NCBI GenBank assembly: GCA_012719445.1
Contig: JAAYAH010000062.1
Location: 1-36,258 of the forward strand
DNA: 36,258 bases
Direction of reading: 5' to 3'
Source: Actinomycetales bacterium
GTDB lineage: Bacteria > Actinomycetota > Actinomycetes > Actinomycetales > Kineosporiaceae
The translations under genes and the position numbers were made by a program. The notes beneath the pieces were generated by a model. The model worked only from the letters and a program-made list of their open reading frames with translations. It was not told the origin of the DNA and did not search any database. Shown piece after piece: positions 30,367 to 36,258 of this stretch (position 1 is its first letter; the number at the start of each line of letters is the position of its first letter).

Positions 30367-31749
30367 TCACCGGCCGAGCAGCGACCGCGCCCGACGGAGG
30401 ACGGAGCCGACGGCCACCGCGGCCAGTGCCCCGACGGCGACCTCACCGGCGACGACCACCGCGACCGCTCCCGGGTGCGGCCCGACCTGGCCCAGCCGCC
30501 CCGGCCCCGCCGCGCCGCCGGAGAGCCAGGCCAGCAGGAACAGGCAGCACCCGGTGAGCACGGCGGCGCCGAGGGCGTCCCTGACCCGCCACCACCGGCC
30601 CCTGGACCGGCCGCGCAGCACGACGTGGGTTCCGGCGGCGACGCCGGCGAGCACCGGGACGGCGAGGACGGCCGCCGTCCAGGGCGGCATGGCCCCCGGC
30701 GAGGGCAGCGCACCCAGCAGCGGGAGCGCCGGCAGGGCGCCGACGGTCGAGGACGTGTAGGTGACCGAGGTGCCCGTCCCCAGGACGAAACCCGGCCCTG
30801 CGGCATAGGCAGCGGCCCAGACCACCGCGTTGGGGAGCAGGGCGAACTGGACCACGGTCAGCACCAGCCCCCCGGCCACGCCGGGGTCGAGGGCCTCGTG
30901 GACGCGACCGATCCGTTCGTGACCGGTGACGAGCCCGACGGCGAGCAGGATCGCCGCCCCGCCGAGGAGCACCCCGACGGCGACGGTTGCGGGAGCTGCC
31001 CAGCCCCTGGCGAAGGACGGCGGCCGCAACCCTCTCCAGCAGGCGCGCAGTCCCGCGACCGCCCCCCGGTGCCGGTGCGCGGCGATCCCGGCGGCCCCGG
31101 CCAGGGTGGCGAGCACCGCGCCGCCGAGCATCGCCTGTGAGGTCACCGGGACGACGGAGGGGAACCCGACGGCGGGGGTCAGGCACACCACGATCATGGT
31201 GTAGGTGCCGACGAACGCGACGAGACCGCGCACCGGCACCGGTCCCGGAACCGCCGCCCGCGCCCGCGTCTCCTGCCCGGACCGCCTGGCTGCGCGCGCC
31301 CGCCATCCCGGCCGCGTCCCGAACCTCCTCCCCGGTCGCGACCCGGCGCGTTGCTCGGCCGCCGGTCGCCGGGCCCGCGACGGGCGGGAGACGTCCTCCA
31401 CCACCGGGTCGAGGACCAGCGCGACCCGGCGGGCGGCGAACCAGCAGGAGACCAACGGGACCGCCGTGAGCCCGAGCGGGACGATCCCGAGGTACCCGCC
31501 CTCGACGGCGAACCCGGTGTGGTGGGCGAGCAGCCAGGCCACCAGACCGATCCGCAGCGCCGACGACCAGTCCCCCGAGGTCACTCCCCCGGTCACCCAG
31601 GCGAGCACGACCGGGGTCGCCACGGCCACCAGGGAGATCGCGGCGGCCTGCGCCGCGCCCAACGCCCCGGCCACCAGGGACGAGCCGGGACTCACCCGAG
31701 CTTCCGCGGCGGAGGAGGACCTGGGGGAGGCTTCGGACACGGTACTCAT
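30367..31749 (-). CDS. DUF6350 / PerM-like multi-pass membrane protein
   Basis: This is an integral membrane protein of 460 aa with about nine or ten hydrophobic segments, beginning SLVAGALGAAQAAAISLVAV and ending GEVAVGALAAVAVGSVL. An Arg/Pro-rich cytosolic loop (about 135-190) separates the first three helices from the rest. The distinctive motif DWSSALRIGLVAWLLAHH and the position directly upstream of purN match DUF6350 proteins, which include mycobacterial PerM, a protein linked to cell division during infection. The exact role here is unknown. The ATG at 31749 begins a plausible N-terminus, but a GTG 27 codons upstream cannot be excluded and no strong ribosome binding site decides. Confidence 0.78.
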   Translation of the reverse strand: MSTVSEASPRSSSAAEARVSPGSSLVAGALGAAQAAAISLVAVATPVVLAWVTGGVTSGDWSSALRIGLVAWLLAHHTGFAVEGGYLGIVPLGLTAVPLVSCWFAARRVALVLDPVVEDVSRPSRARRPAAEQRAGSRPGRRFGTRPGWRARAARRSGQETRARAAVPGPVPVRGLVAFVGTYTMIVVCLTPAVGFPSVVPVTSQAMLGGAVLATLAGAAGIAAHRHRGAVAGLRACWRGLRPPSFARGWAAPATVAVGVLLGGAAILLAVGLVTGHERIGRVHEALDPGVAGGLVLTVVQFALLPNAVVWAAAYAAGPGFVLGTGTSVTYTSSTVGALPALPLLGALPSPGAMPPWTAAVLAVPVLAGVAAGTHVVLRGRSRGRWWRVRDALGAAVLTGCCLFLLAWLSGGAAGPGRLGQVGPHPGAVAVVVAGEVAVGALAAVAVGSVLRRARSLLGR

Positions 31750-31945
31750 CGCAGGTCCATCGTCACCGCCGCGCGGAGCATCCGCGAGGAGACGCGCCGC
31801 CGACCCCCGGTGGTGCTCATCGGTGTGGCTCACATCACTCGTCGCCACCGGATTCGGAGTCACGCGCCCGGCACGAGACGATCAGGATGGCTGAGCACCG
31901 CCGTCCGATCCCGAGGGCGGCCGTCCCGCACCCGAGGAGGAGGCC

Positions 31946-32749
31946 ATGAGCGGCTCCGGTCCCGGAACCCCCCACCCGGACGGCTACGGCCCGCCCACGA
32001 CCGACTTCCTCCACCCGGGGGAACGGGTGACCGCGCGACGGGCCCGGCCGGCCGTGCTCGTCACGATCGGCGCCGTGCTCGGGGTCGCCGTCCTCGTCGG
32101 GCTCGCGGGCCTGGTGCTCGGCGGCGTCGGGAGCGGGGGGGACGGAGAGGCGGCAGGAGGCACCGGAGCCGGAGCCACCGTGACCGGCACCCCCACGGCC
32201 GGCGGCACCGCGACCGGCGCCACCGGGACCGCGACGACCGGGCCGGCGGTCACGACGTCCCCGACCAGGACCACCGCGACCGCTTCCGGGCCCCCGGCGG
32301 CGACCATCCCCCCGCCGACCAAGCCGGTCGGCCAGCCGTGGCTGCGCCCCGGCAACGACTTCGGCGCGCTGACCGACGTCCAGCGCAGGGGTGACGCCAT
32401 CGAGCTCGTCTTCAACCGGCAGCAGTTCCTCAACGCCGCCATCGGGGGACCGCAGTGGACGGCGTGGGTCGCCGAGAACGGGCAGCCGGAGAACGAGTAC
32501 GCGATAGTCGACGTGAACCCCCGGCTGCGGGTGTTCACCGTCGACGAGGACGCCTTCTTCGCGCTCACCGAGAACCTCACCGGCGCGGGTGGAACCGACA
32601 GCACAGTGGTCACCGGGGACGCGTTCTACACCGCCGTCCGGTCCGCCCTCGACGGCGCCTACCGGACCGGGATCCCGGTGTGGCTGTTCCACTCCACGAC
32701 GGACCTGTCCTCGCCGGTGACCGGGGTGCAGGAGCAGTACCTGCCCTGA
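31946..32749 (+). CDS. single-pass membrane protein with Thr/Gly-rich stalk
   Basis: I recognise no named family. The 267-aa protein has a short cytosolic N-terminus, one transmembrane helix (about 36-60) and a Thr/Gly/Ala/Pro-rich external stalk (about 61-130) with repeated TATGT-like segments. A compact C-terminal domain (about 131-267) follows, with conserved-looking aromatic residues (PQWTAWVAENG, FHSTTDLSSPV). The stalk may be O-mannosylated. An excellent GAGGAGGAGG ribosome binding site precedes the ATG. It diverges from the PerM-like gene and converges on sucD; the topology is extracytoplasmic C-terminus out (inference). Confidence 0.8.
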   Translation: MSGSGPGTPHPDGYGPPTTDFLHPGERVTARRARPAVLVTIGAVLGVAVLVGLAGLVLGGVGSGGDGEAAGGTGAGATVTGTPTAGGTATGATGTATTGPAVTTSPTRTTATASGPPAATIPPPTKPVGQPWLRPGNDFGALTDVQRRGDAIELVFNRQQFLNAAIGGPQWTAWVAENGQPENEYAIVDVNPRLRVFTVDEDAFFALTENLTGAGGTDSTVVTGDAFYTAVRSALDGAYRTGIPVWLFHSTTDLSSPVTGVQEQYLP

Positions 32750-32792
32750 GTCGACCCGGCTACCGCACCAATCGCCCCGGCTCCCGCGTCGG

Positions 32793-33683
32793 TCAGCCCA
32801 GCTCCCGCATCACCCGTCGCATGAGGTCGGCGGTCTCGTGGGGCGTCCTGCCCACCCGGACCCCGGCGTCCTCCAGCGCCTCCCGCTTGGCGCGGGCCGT
32901 CCCGGAGGACCCGGTGACGATGGCCCCGGCGTGCCCGAGAGCCCTGCCCTCCGGCGCGGTGAACCCGGCGACGTACCCGACGACGGGCTTGCTGACGTGG
33001 TCGCGGATGAAGTCGGCCGCCCGCTCCTCCGCATCACCACCGATCTCGCCGATGAGGCAGATGGCCCTGGTCTCCGGGTCCTCCTCGAAGGCGGCGAGCG
33101 CGTCGATGTGCGTCGTGCCCACCACCGGGTCACCGCCGATCCCGACGTTCGTCGAGAACCCGATCTTCTTCAGCTCGAACATGAGCTGGTAGGTGAGGGT
33201 CCCCGACTTGCTCACCAACCCGATCGGGCCGTGCTTGGTGATGTTGGCCGGGATGATCCCGACGTTGGCCCGCCCCGGTGAGATCAGGCCGGGACAGTTG
33301 GGGCCGAGGATCCGCGACACCCCCTTGCGCCGGGCGTGGGCGAGGACGTGCAGGGTGTCCTGGACCGGGATCCCCTCCGTGATCACCACGATGAGGGGGA
33401 CCTCGGCGTCCACGGCCTCCAGCACCGCCGACCGGGCGGCGGACGCCGGAACGAAGATCACGCTGACGTCCGCGCCGACCTGGTTCACGGCCTCCCGGAC
33501 GGTGTCGAAGACGGGCTTCTTGACCTTGTCGTTGAACTCCTTGCCCATCCCGCCCTTGCCCGGGGTGACCCCGGCGACGATGTTCGTCCCGGCGTAGATC
33601 ATGCGCTGGGTGTGCTTGCGCCCCTCGGACCCGGTCATCCCCTGGACGATGACCCTGCTCTCGCGCCGGAGCCAGATCGACAC
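32793..33683 (-). CDS. sucD: succinyl-CoA synthetase alpha subunit
   Basis: The alpha subunit forms the CoA-binding and phosphohistidine-carrying half of succinyl-CoA synthetase, giving substrate-level ATP or GTP in the TCA cycle. The Rossmann-like CoA site has [13 protein letters not shown] (17-29). The second domain has [11 protein letters not shown], and the active-site phosphohistidine is His251 in GHAGAIVTG. The 296-aa length is normal. The GTG at 33683 lies one base after the sucC stop (TGAgGTG), so translation is coupled. It is the second gene of a two-gene operon and converges on the Thr-rich membrane protein gene. Confidence 0.97.
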   Translation of the reverse strand: MSIWLRRESRVIVQGMTGSEGRKHTQRMIYAGTNIVAGVTPGKGGMGKEFNDKVKKPVFDTVREAVNQVGADVSVIFVPASAARSAVLEAVDAEVPLIVVITEGIPVQDTLHVLAHARRKGVSRILGPNCPGLISPGRANVGIIPANITKHGPIGLVSKSGTLTYQLMFELKKIGFSTNVGIGGDPVVGTTHIDALAAFEEDPETRAICLIGEIGGDAEERAADFIRDHVSKPVVGYVAGFTAPEGRALGHAGAIVTGSSGTARAKREALEDAGVRVGRTPHETADLMRRVMRELG

Positions 33684-33684
33684 C

Positions 33685-34947
33685 TCAGATCTCCCATCCC
33701 TCTCCGGCGGCCACCACGTCCCGCTCCCCCGGCGGCGGATCCTCGTCCACGCCGGCCGCGGCGTCGCCCGCGGCGAGCCGGGCCGCCCGGCGCGCGGCGC
33801 CGTCCATGGTCTCCACCCGCTCGATGAGCCCCGGGGTCACCGTCGAGGCCAGGTGGTCGAGGATCTCCTGGCCCAGGTCGGCGTTGTTGCCGTCGAGCCG
33901 GACGACGAGCGGACGGGTGATCGGCGTCCCGCGTTCGGCCAGCAGGGTGAAGGCGTGCAGGATCCCGTTCGCGACGAGGTCGCAGGCGGTGATCCCACCG
34001 AAGACGTTGACCAGCACCACCTCGACCTGCGGGTCCTCCAGGATGATCTCCAGGGCGTTCGCCATCACCTCCGCGCTCGCCCCGCCGCCGATGTCGAGGA
34101 AGTTCGCCGGTCGGACGCCGAACCGCCTGCCCTCCCAGGCCACGACGTCGAGGGTGCTCATCACCAGTCCGGCGCCGTTGCCGATGACCCCGACCTGGCC
34201 GTCGAGCTTCACGTAGTTGAGGCCTCGCGCCCTGGCCTTCTGCTCCAGCGGGTCGACGTCGCACGGATCCACCAGGGCGTCGTGCTCGGGGTGGCGGAAC
34301 CGGGCGTTGTCGTCGAGGGTGACCTTCGCGTCGAGGGCGAGCACCTGCCCCGTCCCCGTGCTCACCAACGGGTTGATCTCGACGAGCGTCGCGTCCTCGG
34401 CGACGAACAGGTCCCAGACCCGCAGCAGGACGTCGGCGGCGCCGTCGCGTGCCTCGGCCGGCAGCCCCGCCTGTTCGACGATCTCCCGGCTCCGTTCGGC
34501 GTCCAGCCCGTCGATCGGGTCGACGCTCGCCCGGGTGAGGGCCTCCGGCCGCTCGGCCGCCAGCCGCTCGATGTCCACCCCGCCCTCGGCGGAGAGCATG
34601 ACGAGGTAGTCGCCGGTGCCGCGGTCGAGGAGGACGGACAGGTAGTACTCGCGCGCGATCGAGACCCCTCTGGCCACCATGACGGAGCAGACGGAGTGGC
34701 CCCTGATCTCCAGGTCGAAGATCTCCGCCGCGCGTTCCTCGGCCTCCGCCGGGTTGGCGGCCAGCCGGATCCCGCCGGCCTTGCCGCGCCCCCCGGTCTT
34801 CACCTGGGCCTTGACGGCGACGGTTCCACCGCCGAGGGTTCGGGCCGCGGCCCTGGCGTCCTCGGGTGTCCTGACGACCGCCGCGTCGGGGACCGGGATG
34901 CCGTAGGCGGCGAAGAGCTCGCGCGCCTGGTACTCGTACAGATCCAC
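33685..34947 (-). CDS. sucC: succinyl-CoA synthetase beta subunit
   Basis: The beta subunit holds the nucleotide-binding ATP-grasp domain and the succinate site. Motifs include [41 protein letters not shown] and the C-terminal ligase domain with NFLDIGGGA and [14 protein letters not shown]. At 420 aa it is about 30 residues longer than the usual 385-390; the surplus is an Ala/Asp/Glu/Pro-rich tail (about 388-420). The GTG start at 34947 is preceded by GAGGAC. It is the first gene of sucCD, with a candidate -10 (TAGGCT) at 34983-34988. Confidence 0.97.
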   Translation of the reverse strand: MDLYEYQARELFAAYGIPVPDAAVVRTPEDARAAARTLGGGTVAVKAQVKTGGRGKAGGIRLAANPAEAEERAAEIFDLEIRGHSVCSVMVARGVSIAREYYLSVLLDRGTGDYLVMLSAEGGVDIERLAAERPEALTRASVDPIDGLDAERSREIVEQAGLPAEARDGAADVLLRVWDLFVAEDATLVEINPLVSTGTGQVLALDAKVTLDDNARFRHPEHDALVDPCDVDPLEQKARARGLNYVKLDGQVGVIGNGAGLVMSTLDVVAWEGRRFGVRPANFLDIGGGASAEVMANALEIILEDPQVEVVLVNVFGGITACDLVANGILHAFTLLAERGTPITRPLVVRLDGNNADLGQEILDHLASTVTPGLIERVETMDGAARRAARLAAGDAAAGVDEDPPPGERDVVAAGEGWEI

Positions 34948-34982
34948 GTGGGTGTCCTCGGGGTGGAGAGACCGGCACAGCG

Positions 34983-34988
34983 AGCCTA
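34983..34988 (-). promoter_or_regulatory. candidate -10 for sucCD
   Basis: TAGGCT on the minus strand fits TANNNT 35 nt upstream of the sucC GTG, leaving a leader of about 28 nt. No clear -35 hexamer is seen. Confidence 0.35.
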
Positions 34989-35061
34989 GTCATCCCCACC
35001 GGATCCGGCCCGGCGAGTGGGATCCCGGGCCGCGGCACCCCGCGGCGTCAGCCGGTCGTCG

Positions 35062-35460
35062 TCACACCCGCTGGCCGACGTTGTCCTGGACCCAGGAGAC
35101 GATGTCCCGCATCGTGGTGCCGGGGGTGAACACCTTGCGGACGCCGAACTGCTCCAGCAGCGGGATGTCCTTCTCCGGGATGATGCCCCCGCCGAACACC
35201 GGGATGTCGTCGGCGTCGCGCTCCCTGAGCAGGTCGATGACCCTGGCGAACAGCGTCATGTGTGCCCCGGAGAGAACGGACAGGCCGATGGCGTCGGCGT
35301 CCTCCTGGATCGCCGCCTCGACGATCTGCTCCGGCGTCTGGTGCAGGCCGGTGTAGACGACCTCCATGCCCGCGTCCCGCAGAGCCCGCGCGACGACCTT
35401 CGCCCCGCGGTCGTGCCCGTCCAGGCCGGGCTTCGCCACGACGATACGGACCGGGGCCAT
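35062..35460 (-). CDS. B12-binding small subunit of an acyl-CoA mutase (IcmB-like)
   Basis: A 132-aa stand-alone cobalamin-binding domain. The base-off/His-on motif DGHDRG (14-19, His16) is followed by [10 protein letters not shown] and the third hallmark [11 protein letters not shown]. The sequence closely resembles the small subunit of Streptomyces isobutyryl-CoA mutase (IcmB) and the C-terminal domain of methylmalonyl-CoA mutase. It needs a separate substrate-binding large subunit (IcmA, HcmA or MutB type), which is not in this window. GGGAGG precedes the ATG by 5 nt. It ends 115 nt upstream of sucC on the same strand. Succinyl-CoA is a product of methylmalonyl-CoA mutase, so proximity to sucCD is suggestive; the exact substrate cannot be decided. 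Confidence 0.9.
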   Translation of the reverse strand: MAPVRIVVAKPGLDGHDRGAKVVARALRDAGMEVVYTGLHQTPEQIVEAAIQEDADAIGLSVLSGAHMTLFARVIDLLRERDADDIPVFGGGIIPEKDIPLLEQFGVRKVFTPGTTMRDIVSWVQDNVGQRV

Positions 35461-35588
35461 TACTGCCTCCCAACGAGACGACGGACACCACCCGGATCAC
35501 CGGCACGGACGCGGCGCGACAGGACGGCACGGCCGAGCAAGCCCGGCCCGGTGAGCGGTGCACGGGCAGCGTAACCGACGTGTTTCTG

Positions 35589-35622
35589 CCTGCTCGGGCC
35601 CTTCGGCCCAGCACCGAGCAGG
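35589..35622. terminator. nested hairpin upstream of the B12 subunit gene
   Basis: Outer arms CCTGCTCGG (35589-35597) and CCGAGCAGG (35614-35622) pair perfectly. Inside, GGGCC and GGCCC can form a smaller hairpin around CTTC. On the minus strand it lies about 130 nt upstream of the B12 subunit start. A terminator or leader structure are both possible. Confidence 0.4.
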
Positions 35623-35648
35623 GGTGTCGCCCCACCCCGCGAGAGGCC

Positions 35649-35712
35649 GGAGACACGAGAGACCGGAGACACGAGAGACCGGAGACACGAGAGACCGGAG
35701 ACACGAGAGACC
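35649..35712. repeat. four perfect copies of a 16-bp minisatellite
   Basis: The unit GGAGACACGAGAGACC is repeated head to tail at 35649-35664, 35665-35680, 35681-35696 and 35697-35712 without a mismatch, with a degenerate half unit just before. It has no spacers, so it is not a CRISPR array. The period is not a multiple of three, consistent with non-coding DNA. Confidence 0.9.
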
Positions 35713-35724
35713 GGGCACGCGGGT

Positions 35725-35762
35725 GCGGCCCCCGGCTCCGTGGGGACGGAGCCGGGGGCCGC
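35725..35762 (-). terminator. strong hairpin terminator after the CBM2 gene
   Basis: Perfect 16-bp arms (35725-35740 and 35747-35762) enclose the 6-nt loop TGGGGA, starting about 30 nt past the stop codon of the carbohydrate-binding protein. This is the longest perfect stem I found in the window. Confidence 0.8.
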
Positions 35763-35792
35763 GGGGGTGGGGAGAATCCGCTGCCGCGCGGG

Positions 35793-36257
35793 TCAGTTCG
35801 CGGTGCAGGTGACGGTCGGGACGCTGTTGGTTCCGTTCCAGGTGCCGATGAACCCGAGGGAGGCGCTCTGACCGGCCTGCAGGCCACCGTTCCACGGCAT
35901 GTTCCTCGCCGTGACCGTCGACCCGCTGGCGGTCGCCTGGGCACCCCAGACGTTGTTGTGGGCGACGGCCTGTCCGTCCGCCCAGGTCCAGGTCACGGTC
36001 CAGGAGGAGATGGCGGAGGCACCCGCGGTGACCCGGACGTCGCCCTGGAAACCTCCCGGCCACTGTCCGACCACCGTGTAGGTGGCCGTGCACCCCGCAC
36101 CGCCGTTGCCCGAGGTGGTCGTGGTGGTGGTCGTCGTGGTGGTGGTCGTCGTGGTGGAGGTGGTGGTCGGCGGGGAGGGCAGGGTGCTGGCGGCCGGCAG
36201 GCGGGTGGGACCCCACGGCGCGCCGGAGAGGACGACCGTCGCGTAGTAGGTGGTGTC
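35793..36257 (-). CDS. C-terminal end of a secreted protein with a CBM2 module (partial)
   Basis: The window contains only the last 155 residues; the 5' end lies beyond the right edge. In order I see about 30 residues of an upstream domain (ending VLSGAPWGPTRLPA), a Thr linker (36114-36167) of 14 consecutive Thr codons plus three more split by one Ser, and a family 2 carbohydrate-binding module. The CBM2 has the flanking disulfide cysteines (CTAT near its start and CTAN at the end) and the planar aromatic residues of the cellulose/chitin face (VVGQWPGGF, SWTVTWTW, NNVWGA, PWNGG, TWNGT). The complete protein is probably a secreted glycoside hydrolase, esterase or oxidase, but its catalytic domain is not visible. 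A strong terminator follows. Confidence 0.88.
   Translation of the reverse strand, partial: DTTYYATVVLSGAPWGPTRLPAASTLPSPPTTTSTTTTTTTTTTTTTTSGNGGAGCTATYTVVGQWPGGFQGDVRVTAGASAISSWTVTWTWADGQAVAHNNVWGAQATASGSTVTARNMPWNGGLQAGQSASLGFIGTWNGTNSVPTVTCTAN
36114..36167 (-). repeat. poly-threonine linker repeat
   Basis: ACC and ACG codons alternate in a near-perfect 15-nt period, encoding 14 uninterrupted Thr, one Ser and three more Thr. Linkers like this join catalytic domains to CBM2 modules and are often glycosylated. Slippage could change its length. Confidence 0.85.
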
Positions 36258-36258
36258 C

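Larger units (their letters stand above)
35461..35792. other. gene-free region with hairpins and a minisatellite
   Basis: No gene is supported here. Upstream of the B12 subunit gene the stretch holds a nested hairpin (35589-35622), four perfect copies of a 16-bp repeat (35649-35712) and a very strong terminator hairpin (35725-35762). No B12-riboswitch box was recognised. Confidence 0.7.

Noticed and set aside
35461-35650. Cobalamin riboswitch upstream of the B12 subunit gene
   Set aside because: I looked for the B12-box-type conserved sequence and found none; the hairpins there are simple inverted repeats.
35649-35712. CRISPR array
   Set aside because: The 16-bp units are contiguous with no spacers and no cas genes are nearby.

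Overview
The window is very G+C-rich DNA from an actinobacterium. GTG starts are common, and several genes have a TANNNT -10 hexamer only 6-8 nt before the start codon, which suggests leaderless transcripts. A PknG-GlnX-GlnH gene set, DUF3017, a DUF6350/PerM-like protein and an IcmB-like B12 subunit all point to Actinomycetes. A Pseudonocardiaceae-type host is my inference only. I saw no tRNA, rRNA, CRISPR array, insertion sequence or prophage gene. Bases 1-194 hold nothing I can assign.

Left part (about 0.2-10 kb): a PAS-GGDEF diguanylate cyclase (-) diverges from formyltetrahydrofolate deformylase purU (+). Then come a membrane protein with a PQQ-like C-terminal domain (+), an orphan sensor histidine kinase with an eroded ATPase domain (-), NADP-isocitrate dehydrogenase (-), an aquaporin (+), a small Cys-containing membrane protein (+) and malate dehydrogenase (-).

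Centre (10.1-26.2 kb, all minus): eleven tightly packed signalling genes. In transcription order they are a TelA-family protein, an unknown 206-aa protein, a CbxX/CfxQ-type AAA+ ATPase, GlnX, lipoprotein GlnH, an unknown helical protein, PknG, a PP2C phosphatase with zinc ribbons, a VWA protein, an FHA protein with zinc ribbons, and an XRE-HTH/STAND ATPase/TPR regulator. Five junctions from TelA to PknG overlap or nearly overlap. GlnH-GlnX-PknG is a known amino-acid-sensing arm in mycobacteria. Here it is embedded in a larger kinase/phosphatase/FHA/VWA/AAA+/TelA set that looks like one signalling complex, and this is the most interesting part of the window.

Right part (26.5-36.3 kb): a PilZ-type c-di-GMP receptor diverges from the telA end. 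It is followed by DUF3017 and purH/purN (-), a PerM-like membrane protein (-), a single-pass Thr-rich protein (+), sucD/sucC (-), an IcmB-like B12-binding subunit (-), a 16-bp minisatellite, and the 3' end of a secreted CBM2 protein cut by the window edge (-).

Two themes link the regions. Four TCA-cycle genes (icd, mdh, sucC, sucD) flank the PknG cluster, and PknG is known in other actinobacteria to control TCA flux. A c-di-GMP synthase and a c-di-GMP receptor also lie in the same 27 kb. Functional coupling in both cases is inference.
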